NCBI RefSeq assembly: GCF_023343835.1
Contig: NC_064433.1
Span: 136,303,957 to 136,367,956 of the forward strand
Origin: Lagopus muta
Lineage: Eukaryota; Chordata; Aves; Galliformes; Phasianidae
Reading direction: 5' to 3'
DNA length: 64,000 bases
The notes under the pieces were generated by a model. It did no database searches. It worked only from the letters and a program-made list of their open reading frames with translations, and was not told the DNA's origin. A program made the translations under genes and the position numbers. Within the stretch, counting starts at the first letter, position 1. Every line of letters begins with the position of its first letter. Shown piece by piece: positions 11,775 through 22,700 of the stretch.

Positions 11775-13317
11775 CTGATGGGAGGAACTGATAATCCACA
11801 ACTGCTCAGAGCTTTCTGCTACATGGTTTCTGCATCTCCAGGACACACAACGTGCTGCAAGACAGTACCAACCAAACATGGTCATGTTGGGGTGCTGGAT
11901 AAACAAATTACAAAGCAAACCAAAGACTTCAATTTACACTGCAATCTTTTATATAACATAGATTGCCTCCTTCAGTCAATGTTAGCAAAATTAGAAAAAG
12001 CCCAAGGTCACTGATAAGATTTTGTTCCCTCCTTGCCTACTTTCTAGAGATTATCTTGTTTTAAAAACACTGTACAGAATGCTTACTCATCTTACATGGT
12101 ATTAATTTGTGCTTCTTCTTAAAGAAAAGTCATTAAAAATACTATGCCGTGATGCCATTGGTTGTTGTACTTCAACCCAGCACCAGAACACATTCTTCCT
12201 TTACATCAGTAAACCTCTCACAGTTCTTATCTTAAAAATTTGTATCACATCCAATTGTTGCTTATGCAGTCTTAGAAGCATCAACACATTCAATTACATG
12301 AAACATAACAAAACAAATCTTAACTGGAAGAGATTAAGTTATACATTATGCATGAGAAAGAAACGTTTCTACAAGAAAAAAGGACATCGGGAAATGGCTT
12401 CAAACTAAAAGAGGGGAGATTAGATTGGATATAAGGAAGAAGTTTTTGATAATAAGGGTGGTGAGGCACTGTTTGCCCTGAGAGGTGGTGCATGCTCCCT
12501 GGAGACACTCAAGGTCAGGCTGGATGGAGCTCTGAGCACTGTGATTCAGCTGCAGGTGTCCCTGTTCATGGCAAGGAAGTTGGACAAGATGGCCTTTAGG
12601 GGTCCTTTCCAACTCAAATGATTCTAGGAGTCTATGAAAAAAACATGAGCAGGGCTTCCTGGACTTCTGCACACTGCCAGTTTAGATCACAGACCTCAAG
12701 GCTGAATGGTCTGGAGGCATTATTTCAACACTAATTGGTCCTCAGGATTTAAAAATAGACTTACAAGAACACTTGAAGTGACAACAGCATCATTCACAAG
12801 ATTATCTCCCAGGAAGTTCTTTAAAGTCCATATTTAAACTACACAGTTTATCCAAGCAGGATAAAATTCAAGAATCCATTTCCACCTCTCAGCACCCACA
12901 AGAGAAAGACCACTGACGTTACAGTCAAATAGCCCACAATATTTAAAAACAAGCCAACTCCACACAGCACCTCCCCACACCCAAACCGTGTGTCTGAAAG
13001 CGTGAAAGATGCTCCTCGAACTGCAGCGCTCAGGGCCGTGCCCACCGCCCTGGGGTCGTGACATCCACGTAGAAGAACGAACCTTCGCAGCCGTCCCGAG
13101 GCGGTCTGTTTCCCGCCCGCAGACACACGGCGGTAACACCCAACCTCCGGGCCCAGCCCTTTCTCGCACCCACCTGAGAGCGGCTCGGGGACGCGCAGGG
13201 GGGGAAGGGAGCGGCGAGGAGGAGCCGCGAACCCCCTCCCTGCGCCCCGCGGTACGGGGGAGGCGGCCACGAAGGGAAAGAGGCCACTGCCCGCCCGTCC
13301 ACCCCCACCACACTCAC
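11775..13317 (-). other. TMCO3 5' UTR intron (inferred)
   Basis: Inferred from a donor CCGCAG|GTGAGT on the minus strand at the edge of the CpG island and an acceptor CCCATCAG just before the TMCO3 ATG. Contents: one diverged CR1 and otherwise unremarkable sequence, turning GC-rich beyond about 13000. Confidence 0.5.
12381..12637 (+). mobile_element. CR1 LINE, diverged 3' fragment
   Basis: Diverged CR1 3' end (AATGGCTTCAAACTAAAAGA, GATATAAGGAAGAAGTTTTT, GGAGACACTCAAGGTCAGGC, tail ATTCTAGGAGTCTATGA) in the intron between the noncoding first exon and coding exon 1 of TMCO3. Confidence 0.85.
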
Positions 13318-13470
13318 CTGCGGCAGGGAGGGACGGAGCGGGGCCGGCAGCGGCCGGGACGTGACCGCAGCATGGAGCGAGAGGGCAGCGCCAACAGCCT
13401 CGCTCGGCCCGCAGCGGCCGCCCCTTCGCCCTGCGCCGGGGACCGAGCGCCGGCGCGGCGCCTTTAAGCG
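13318..13470 (-). other. TMCO3: TMCO3 noncoding first exon (approximate 5' edge)
   Basis: Only the 3' edge is supported, by the strong donor GCAG|GTGAGTG (CTCAC|CTGC on the plus strand at 13317/13318). The upstream limit is a guess; the start site should lie within the CpG island between here and the DCUN1D2 start. A spliced 5' UTR fits the acceptor seen directly before the coding ATG. Confidence 0.45.
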
Positions 13471-13775
13471 CAAGGCCGCACGGGAAGCGTAGTCCGGACG
13501 TGCCGAGAGCTGCAGGACGGAGCCGTTCCCTCCCCGTGCCGGGAGCTCCGGGCGCGGTGCACGACTGGAGTTGTAGTCCCCGTTCCGGCCGTACCGCTGC
13601 CGGCAGGGCCGCGGGCGCGCAGCCCCGAGCTCCGCGTTCCTCTCCCCGCACCGCGGCCGCTGATAGGCGGCGCCGGCCGGGCCGCTGCGCGCCTGCGCGG
13701 GAGGTGCTGGTCGTAGCGGCAGTGGCGGCGGCGGCGGCGCCGGGCGGTGAAGTTGGTTAAAGCGCCGGTGGTAAA
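13440..13775. promoter_or_regulatory. Head-to-head (bidirectional) promoter core
   Basis: The interval between the putative TMCO3 first exon and the DCUN1D2 start codon. There are two copies of an ACTAC-N-N-TCC type element, the core of ZNF143/THAP11 (Ronin) promoter sites: on the minus strand ACTACGCTTCCCG (13481-13493) and ACTACAACTCCAG (13565-13577). A GC-palindromic TGCGCGCCTGCGCG near 13685-13698 resembles an NRF1 site. No TATA box is evident. Factor assignments rest on motif resemblance only. Confidence 0.65.
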
Positions 13776-13778
13776 ATG
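13776..13778 (+). CDS. DCUN1D2: DCUN1D2 coding exon 1 (start codon only)
   Basis: GGTAAA-ATG|GTAGGT: the coding part of the first exon is just the initiator ATG, followed directly by a donor. The next exon opens CATAAGCTTAAA (HKLK), which continues the family N-terminus MHKLKSSQK. The rest of exon 1 is 5' UTR inside the CpG island. Confidence 0.88.
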
Positions 13779-16700
13779 GTAGGTGGCAGGCGCGAGGGAA
13801 GCGGGCGGCGGGCGCGGCGCGCTCTGCTCCGCTCCCCTCCCCTCCTGGCTCCTCGCGCCCTGCGGGCGTTCCTCCGCTCCTTTCCCCCTGCCCCTCCGGG
13901 CTGCCGGGTGCTGCGCCATGCCCGGGCGACCCGAGGACGGGGCGGCGGGGGGCGAGCAGCAATCAGGAACGGCCGCTGCGCGCGGGGGCGGCGGGAAGGT
14001 CACCCGGGGCGGGCGCTCGGGGCCGCAGCACGGCGCCGCGTACCTTTCCCTTTTTTGGGCTGCGCCGCCCGACGCCGCAGAGTCCCTCCGCCGCGTCCCC
14101 GGGGCCGGGCCGCCTTCGGGCCCCCGAGGCGAGGGGCTGCGGGAACTGCGGTGCTGCCCCACGGCCTCCGCCGCTGCGTTCCGCGATGGGGCTGCTCTTC
14201 GGGGGCGCGACCTCCAGAAACGCCCCCCCGGCCTCGTAGAGAACGCGTGAGTCCTCCGTCTCACGCCGTCGGGAACTCCCAGGGCAGCGAGAGCAGCGAG
14301 CGGGCGGCCGCGTGTTCTCCTCGAGTGACCCCGCTGCGTGCGCTTCGGCCCCTTGTCGCGGGGCTCTGTCGGCATTGCCCTCACGGCACCTGGTGTGCAC
14401 GAGGAGGGGTTCGGTCCGGGGGTACCTTAACCATTAGCGAGAGCTGAAAGCTTGCTGAAGGAGCCGATAGTAGCCGAGCAAAAGGCTGTTGAGATTTTCT
14501 TCTCTAAACACGTTGTAGTTATTTTCCCTAGTAGGGTTGTTGTTTTTTTTTTACTTTCCCGAAAAGCTGCTTTCCATCTTTCTGCTTATATAAAATTGAG
14601 AAGTGTTAAGAAGGACTGAAGCTCGTACCTTGTTCACGTGACGCATTTCTTGTGTCGGGTCCACCTGCAGTGGAGATGTCCCGTCCATGTGTGTAGGAGA
14701 GATAAGAAGGGTGCTGAGAGCTGCCCCAGCCTCTGGTACCGTGCTCTTCCTCTGATACTTACAGGGCTGGGACACTGATCTTTCTATTTTATCCCCTCAT
14801 GCAGTATTCTGCTGTATCTGCCTCAGCAGCAGAACAACTGCAGACAGCTTTCTCAGGTTACTTCCTTGTTGCACCTGACTGTGTGCAGTTTAACAGAATG
14901 AGGAAGTGCTGGAACACAGGGATTTAAGTTACCTTCTCCTCCTTCCATGTTGACCCGTAGTACTAGCAGACTTTCTCCCCATAAAATCCCTGCTCCTACC
15001 TCTTGGGTTCTCCAGAAACGTAGGGATGTGGTGTAGATATGGCTGCTGCCATGAGCTAAGACAAACTCCTTATGGGCTCCTGTGTATCACTATAGTGGGC
15101 TGCTTTGATGATTTATGTATTAATAGCATAAATATCTTTTTTTTTTTCTTTTCAGAGTGCATTGAAGTTTTAGGTCATGTTTTTGAGAACTTTTTAGTTT
15201 CATTATAGCATTCAACGCGTCTCTAGCACGTGCTTTATTTTCACTTGGCCTTCTGTCTTCTGTTGGCAGAAGTTATGTAAAAATGGGAGAAATATTTCTG
15301 TCTTCTCGAGTGATCATTTAAAAGAATGAAACTTTCCATTAGTGCTAGGAAAATGTCAGGAAAACCACTAGGCAGATTTCTGTTTTCTTCAGTTTACAAA
15401 GGACTTGTACAGAACCTGAGCTTCTGTACATTGGGCCTCTGTGGTTCCTTGTGTTTATAAGCAATGGATGTATTTTCAGAAGATAGCCATATTGTTATAT
15501 GATGAAACTTGTTTGGTCATGTTACAGAACAGAAAAACGCTCTTGCATATGTGAGCAGTAAAGCAGGAATATAAATTGATTACTGCCAGAATTTTTGCTG
15601 TTAAAAATGTATGTATAGATGCTGTCATTCGTATTTGCAGAAGAAAATGCTGTCTTTTTAACTGCAGGAGAGCAAGGCTTTTGTCTTCCTGTAATTCTGA
15701 AGTGAAGGTTCAGCAAGAAAACTAAAACCTTTTAAATATAGACATTAGTAGTAGAATGCTGAAACAAACTTCTGGATTAGCTTCATTGACTTTCCTGCTT
15801 CTTTTGCATCCCAAAGCATAAGCTTAAATCATCTCAGAAGGACAAGGTCCGCCAGTTTATGGCGTTTACTCAGGCTGGGGAAAGGACTGCTATATACTGC
15901 TTGATGCAGAATGAATGGAAGCTAGAAGTGGCAACAGACAACTACTTCCAGAATCCAGATTTGTACTACAAAGAATCCATGAAGAATTCAGTAGACAGGA
16001 AGAAATTAGAACAACTGTATAATCGATACAAAGGTAAGGCTTGTTTTTCTTTTCTTGTTGTGGGTTTTGTTGTTGTAATTATGTCATTTGGGTGGTATCA
16101 CTCTGGCTCATCCCTCTGCCACTCTGAAGGAGCTCTAAGGAAAGACTGTGAACTTCTGCTATTCACTTTGTGTATGCAGCACTGAGATAAGAATGAGAAA
16201 AGTGTGATTTTTCCAGTAGGAATTTATTTTGAACTCTGCAGGAGTGTGTGCCAAAGTTGTGTATTGAACACTAAGAGCATTTAAAACCTACTGTGTGGAA
16301 ATGTTGTCAGCTGCATATGTGGAAAGGGGAGTAAAGCTTATTATGGAACTTAGTTGATTTACTGCTGCTGGCTGCTCTAAGATACGTGGATGATGTACTT
16401 TGTGTGGCAAAAGAACACACATGATCCTGTACTAATATTTGGAGGAGTTTAGTTCAGATATACTAGTATTTCTTTGCTTTGAAACCAAAAAGCATTTCAG
16501 GTAACATTACAGCTAGAAATCGGTCTGAACAGTAAAATAAAAACCCTCAGAAAATTAGTCTTGAAGCTCCATCCTTGATTTACTCTTGCACTTGCCTCTT
16601 CCTGCAAAAATGATGCATCTGTTTGGATGGGCTTGGTAGGAAAGCAGGGAAGTGGGATTAAGGCAAAGTTGTTTCTTTGACAGTTGATTTTTTTTTTTTT

Positions 16701-19700
16701 TTTTTTTAAACTTCATTTCTTATAAAGAACAGAAAAAAATAAAAGGAAGAGATAGTAGCATAAGAACATATGTGATCCAGGTAATGATGCTTTTGGGAAT
16801 GTGGCCATCTGATATGAATGCATGAGCTGTTCTTTACGTTTTAGTGCAGGGCATGCAGGAAGCATCATTACAAGCTGCTGCTGATATCCATAAACTTTCT
16901 GTTCTAAAAATTAACAATTAATCAACTATGATTTTATGTACTTTTCCTAATTGTAGTGTAAGTTATGTTTTGTATACACTTTATCTTCTTATCATACTAT
17001 TTTCACTCTTTCTACTATTGAAATCATACGTTCTACTTTGAGCGTAGACGTTCTTCAGTACTTCATTATAAGGTGATAATGGAGAGACAGAATCAGAAAC
17101 TGTAGAATTTGCTCTGTGTATGTGGAAAAAGTCTAGTTAACCACTCTGTTCTGTGTCTTAGAGATATATATTTTACTGTTGTAATGTATCTGTATATAGT
17201 TGTGTTTTGGTCTTTGAATATTGATCTTGGGGATTGTTTGGTAAAAAATATACATGCCAACTCACAAATGCCGTAAAGAATATAGAAATTTGGTCAAAAA
17301 ACCTACAAATATTATTTATAAGCAGTGTTCTAGCAATGGCGAACTGTCCCACTTGTGTATGTGAAAGAAAGCTCAGCCAGTTATCTGTCTGGCTAGCAGC
17401 ACACCTCTGCAATTCTAGCACAGATCACACTAAAATTATAGCCTTAAAACTTTCCAAAGATTGGAAAGAATACAATTAAGGGTTTGATTCCTTGATTTCA
17501 GCACACGTGCATTCTGCTTTCAGATCTTCAGTTACTCTCAAAATATGTAAGAATGGCATTTTAGCTCTCTTAGAACTACATCAGGTTTAGCTTGAGGCCC
17601 TGTTATGCTGAAGCATTGTTTGAGCCATGGTGCGGTAACCTTCCTAACACATGAAAACCAAAAATGCTTCAGTCAACAGTTGTAGTGTGTTTTCATCTGT
17701 CGCTATGAGGAAAAACTCTGTGGGCTTACTGGGTAGGTTTTTGTTTGGCTGGTTAATAACTCTACAACATGCTAACCAGTCAATACATTGCCTTGTGTTG
17801 AATTTACCAGCTTTACTGTGTTGTAGATTCAGTCAGGCTTATTTCTTTCTGTTAATTCATATATTGCACAGAGCATGATGGAGAGAAGATATCTGTTTTG
17901 TTAATGTTACCTGGGGAATGTAGAAAATAATCACAAGCCAGTTCTTAGGGAAGCTAAGCAGAAAACTTATTTCACCTACTGTTATTCTTCAAGGTACTTA
18001 GAACTAGATTTCAAGTGAAGACATTTGTGAAGCTTAAGTAAATCCAAAACCTTGAATTTTGCAGCGTATCAGAATTGTGCTGATAATGACTATTGGTACC
18101 TATTGTTCTGAATAACTACAGTGATCCTTTTTGTATTTTCAACTGCAGACCCACAAGATGAAAATAAAATTGGCATTGATGGAATACAGCAGTTCTGTGA
18201 CGATTTAAGCCTGGACCCTGCCAGTATCAGTGTTCTGGTAGTAGCGTGGAAATTCAGGGCGGCTACTCAGTGTGAATTCAGTAAAAAGGAATTTGTAGAT
18301 GGCATGACAGAGCTGGGGTAAGTATCCATGTCTGTGTAGTTCAGAATACAAGGCCTGAGCTCAGTTTCTCACTAGAACATTTGAAAAGCTGGTTGTAACT
18401 GTGCTGAGCTTAATAGCTGCTAAAGACCTGTAGTGTCCTGTCATCATTACAGCGGCACATTACTGCACAACCTTAACGATGGGCTTGGGAAGGCAGAAGT
18501 AGAATGATTCTTATAGTACAGCAAGGAAGAGAGATCTTGTAGAATCATGGAATATCCCAAATTGGAAGGGACCTGTGAGGATCATTGAGTCCAACTCCTG
18601 ACTCTGCATGGAACCACCCAAAAATCAGACCTGATTATATCGTTGTCCAGATGCTCCTTGAACTTGGCAGCTTGGGTCTGTGACCACTGCCCTGGAGAGT
18701 CTGTTCCAGTGAGGTTTATATGGTCAGCTTTAAGAACAGAATAACATATATTGTTGAATTCATAAACTCATGAAGAGACTGCAAAAGCAATCCTGCTTTG
18801 GTTGTGTGCTTATGAAGTATAATGTTCCATCTCAATTTGTTTAGTAAAGGTGTATAATTGTTCATATTTTTTAAAAAGGCTTTCCAAAAAGACCTCCTCT
18901 TTTTAAGGTAACTGTTGTTTTGTTTTGCTCTGAACTAATCCTAAAAATAACCAGCAGTAAAATAATATAAACTCTTTTGCAACAGGTGTGACTCCACAGA
19001 AAAACTAAAAGCTCTATTGCCACGACTGGAACAAGAACTGAAGGATCCAACAAAGTTCAAAGATTTTTATCAGTTTACTTTTAACTTTGCAAAAAATCCT
19101 GGACAAAAAGGTCTAGGTAAGTAGAAAAAGTGGGGAAAATATGTAGAGGCAGTGAACTGAATTCCTAATACATCCAGTAATGTAGTTGTGTCATCGGTGA
19201 TTCTGTAGTAAACTTGTTGTGGATCATTTTTCCTGAGTTGTCCTCTCTTCTGTTCTCTCAGTTAATCGCTTCTTTAATATTCACACGGAACAAATAATTT
19301 AATAGAGATTTCTGTTAGTTTTGATGTTCTCTTGTCAAAGCAGTTCTTAGACCTCTGACATAAAATTATGTTTAAAAAAAAAAAGGAAAAACGAAAACTG
19401 AGCTAATGAACTTGTGTTTTCTGTTTTGTTCAGAATAAAGCTGAAAGAAAATCTCAGTATGAGCTTGAAAAGTGAGAGAAAACTCTGGGCAGAAGTTATT
19501 GTCCTTTTTAGAATTTTTAGCTTTAAGCCACAGCTTTTATGTGAAGTTTTAAAAAAAAAAAATAAATAAAAAAATTATGGATTTGGTTCAAAGCTAGTGA
19601 ATAGAAATAGGCGTGCAGTGTAACAAGTATTAGTTTAGTATTCTCTCTAAATTCTGAGATTTAGCCAGATCCGTGTCTTGTATTGCTGTAGTAAAATGGA

Positions 19701-22700
19701 TATGTTATTGAAATTCAAATGTTTTATTCTCAAAAAATCAATATTTATAGCATCATTTCATCATCATTGTTCTGTTTGTGTAATGGTTAAGAGGAAGTTT
19801 CACTCAGAGGGTGGTGACACACTGGAACAGGTGGATAGTGATAGGACAAGGGGGAATGGTTTTAAACTGAAACAGGGGAGGTTTAGGTTAGATATTAGGA
19901 GGAAGTTTTTCACACGAGGAAGGTGACACACTGGAACAGGTTGCCCAAGGAGGTTGTGGATGCTCCATCCCTGGAGGCATTCAAGGCCAGGCTGGATGTG
20001 GCTCTGGGCAGCCTGGTTTGGTGGTTGGCGACCCTGCACATAGCAGGGGGTTGAAACCAGATGATCACTGTGGTCCTTTTCAACCCAGGTTATTCTATGA
20101 TCCTATGAAGTGTTTGATTTCTTTTTTGCCTAGCCACTTTTCTGTGTCTGCATCACTAGATAATGTACGTTAATGAGTAGTCTTTCTCAAAAATTGTTGG
20201 AAAGTAAGTGGAGGAACAGAATGCTGATTTGGGCTTTCTCAAACAGTGGTGTCTGTTCCTCATCCTTTAATGAGAATTTCTTTGAGTAACTTGGAATGCT
20301 TTTAGTCAGTTTCGAGTTTCCCTTTATCTTTTGCTGCAATTTTTTTTCTCATTACTCTTGTCATTTTTTCATGGGTCACATGCCACCATTTCAGACAAAA
20401 AGGAAATAGTTACACAGTGGTTCTGAGTAGCTGGTTGGAATTCAAGTTCATCAACTAGTTGTTTGTTTTCTTGCCTCTCTTCATGATGAAGTCTAGTTCT
20501 ATCAGACTGCAGGAAAAAGTTATGGTGGAGGCTGGAGTTTCTGGAACACCTGAAGAAATATTACAAATAGTTTCCTGTTTTAATTGGCTCTATTCCAGCT
20601 TGAAAGTCGTACTTGGGAAATACGTCTGAAAAGCTTTTCACCTAAGTCTGTACAAAGAGAGGGGAGGGAAGGCAGCCCAACCCAGATTATGGAACTGAAT
20701 GTACTGTTTATTTGACATGAGGAGGAAAAAGGAATCTACTTGTGTTCCACTGCCTTTCTTTATTTGGTACAGAGGCCCTTTCATTTGTAAGTGTCTTCTC
20801 TGTTTGAAACAAAGGTGCTTCTTAGCAATAAAACACCAAAATGTCGCCTTGCACTAAAAAAGTAAAGTTTTAGTGAGATAAACTATGCAGTGCAGAAAGA
20901 AAGTGTAGAATATGCTGTAGAAAAAGTTGATTGGAACTGTTACTGGTGTCAGGTTTGAGGAATTATAATAATTCTAACAGTACTTACAATGTCTTAATTT
21001 CAAGTGATGCCTAATTCACAGTAACTTGGGGATGGTTTTGGTTAAGCTCTGTTTTGCTAAGGTGACTCTAGATATTAAATCTAAAAGCTATTTCTCTTAT
21101 TTCTGTGGAGATGCAATTTTCTGTTCAGTGTAAACTTGGACTGCCATAGGTTGAGTAGAAAAAGGATGCGGGCATGCATGTTGTCTAATATGCATTTTTG
21201 GGTTCTTCAGGTCACTGATAGTTTAGACAAACAAAAATTGGTTTGGACACCAACACCACATTGGTTTGGAATTGCACTTTTCTCAAGAAATGCTGTTGAA
21301 TTCAGTGGAGCAGAGAAGTGGACGAAAACAAAGTAGACTGGTGTTTACTTGGTACTGCTTTCTCCTCTGATTATTCTGAGAGTGATTATTGTTCTCTTTC
21401 AGCACAAAGTTTTTCATCAAGTTCAGTCAGTTGCCCTTCAAAAGCATTTCTATGTGCTGAGAGCTCTAGTATTTTCAGTTGCTTCTAATATAGGATTAGG
21501 TACTTTTTTATTGCATAGTGTATATTCTGTACGCTTTGTATTTTCTGTTTGTTCATCTTTACTCGTTCTCTCCACAACTATATGGAAGCAGGTGGTATTT
21601 GAGTCCCTATGACTGCAGGGGGTATTGTTGAGGAGATGCAGGAACATATCTCATTGACAGACTAAGCCCACTTCTTTCTTATTCCAGTGTGGAGCTGGTA
21701 GAAACCTCTGTCTAGATCCTTTTAAAGTGCAGATCTCTTCTTCCTTTCCACGTGCAGACTGGATGACATACAGTGCTGTGTAAACATAGATGCTCCTAAG
21801 CTGTTGTCTTAGCCGCTTTCCTTAATTTTTTTTCTGATGATGTACTTCAGTGATAGTGTTTGCCTATCCATTTCCATACCTTCACATTTGAATTAGGCTT
21901 GAAGACTGTAAGCTCAGTAAGCTTACAGAAAGAATAAGGGTGAATAGAATTAATAAAATGGAAATAACAAAAGGAATTATTTTCTGCCTTTCAATTGGGA
22001 GATATTTTAATGTGATTTTTTTCTGAGGCTTGAAGTATCTACTGCTTCCTCTTACTACACAGGGAACTACAGGGAACTAAAACCATGAAGTCTGGTAGCT
22101 GTTGCACTCACTGCTTAGGGCAGTGACCTGCAGATGGAAATAACTTCTTCATTCTCAGGTATACATATGACCTGTGAATACTCCTATTTGACAACTAGTG
22201 TCAGTGACAAACTGATGCTCTAGTAGTGAATCAAGTTCTTTGCTTTTTTTTTTTTTTAATGTTTTTGATTACTGTAAAAAAATAAATAAATAAATGAAGC
22301 ATCTGTTGTTCACTGTGTTCAATGGTATGCAAGCAAGACATCCTGCCTTGCCTCTTCAGTTTCAGTAATTATCTGCAGAGTCTGGGGTCTAATTGGCGTT
22401 GATCCTTTGGCTGAAAAAGTTGGGCAGCCACTGCCTTTTCTTAATATATTCTTAAATTTCTGACAGCAGGTCTTGTACATACATGGCAGTGTTTATTTAT
22501 GGTTAGATTTTTTGTTGTTTTTTTTTTTTCCTGTAAATTAAATCTATGTTCCTTAGTTCTGAAGCTCAGTACTTACACATCTACCATAAATACGTATACA
22601 AGCATTTTCCTACAGTTAGTAAAAGCTTCTTACGTATCTGGCATATGTATGTCATCCCTTACTCTCTAGACTGAGTTAAAAACAAATATGCTGGTAATCA

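Larger units (their letters stand above)
13010..14440. promoter_or_regulatory. CpG island at the TMCO3/DCUN1D2 promoter
   Basis: About 1.4 kb of very GC-rich, CpG-dense sequence in an otherwise AT-rich window, including a run of GGC triplets near 13725-13740. The long overlapping ORFs on both strands here result from the low stop-codon density of GC-rich DNA. It contains the DCUN1D2 ATG and the putative TMCO3 first exon, and extends into DCUN1D2 intron 1. Confidence 0.92.
16034..18985 (+). other. DCUN1D2 introns 2 and 3
   Basis: 16034-18148 holds a T20 run (16688-16707) and nothing else recognisable. 18318-18985 holds one CR1 fragment (18540-18716). Confidence 0.85.

Noticed and set aside
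12834..14447. Several long overlapping ORFs on both strands (up to about 310 codons) near 13-14.4 kb
   Set aside because: They lie in the CpG island, where stop codons are rare. The translations are low-complexity Arg/Pro/Ala/Gly, overlap in opposite frames and have no family features.
15859..16185. DCUN1D2 starting at the internal ATG of exon 2 (15862 region)
   Set aside because: The family N-terminus MHKLKSSQK is fully accounted for by ATG at 13776 plus the start of exon 2, so the internal ATG is M16.
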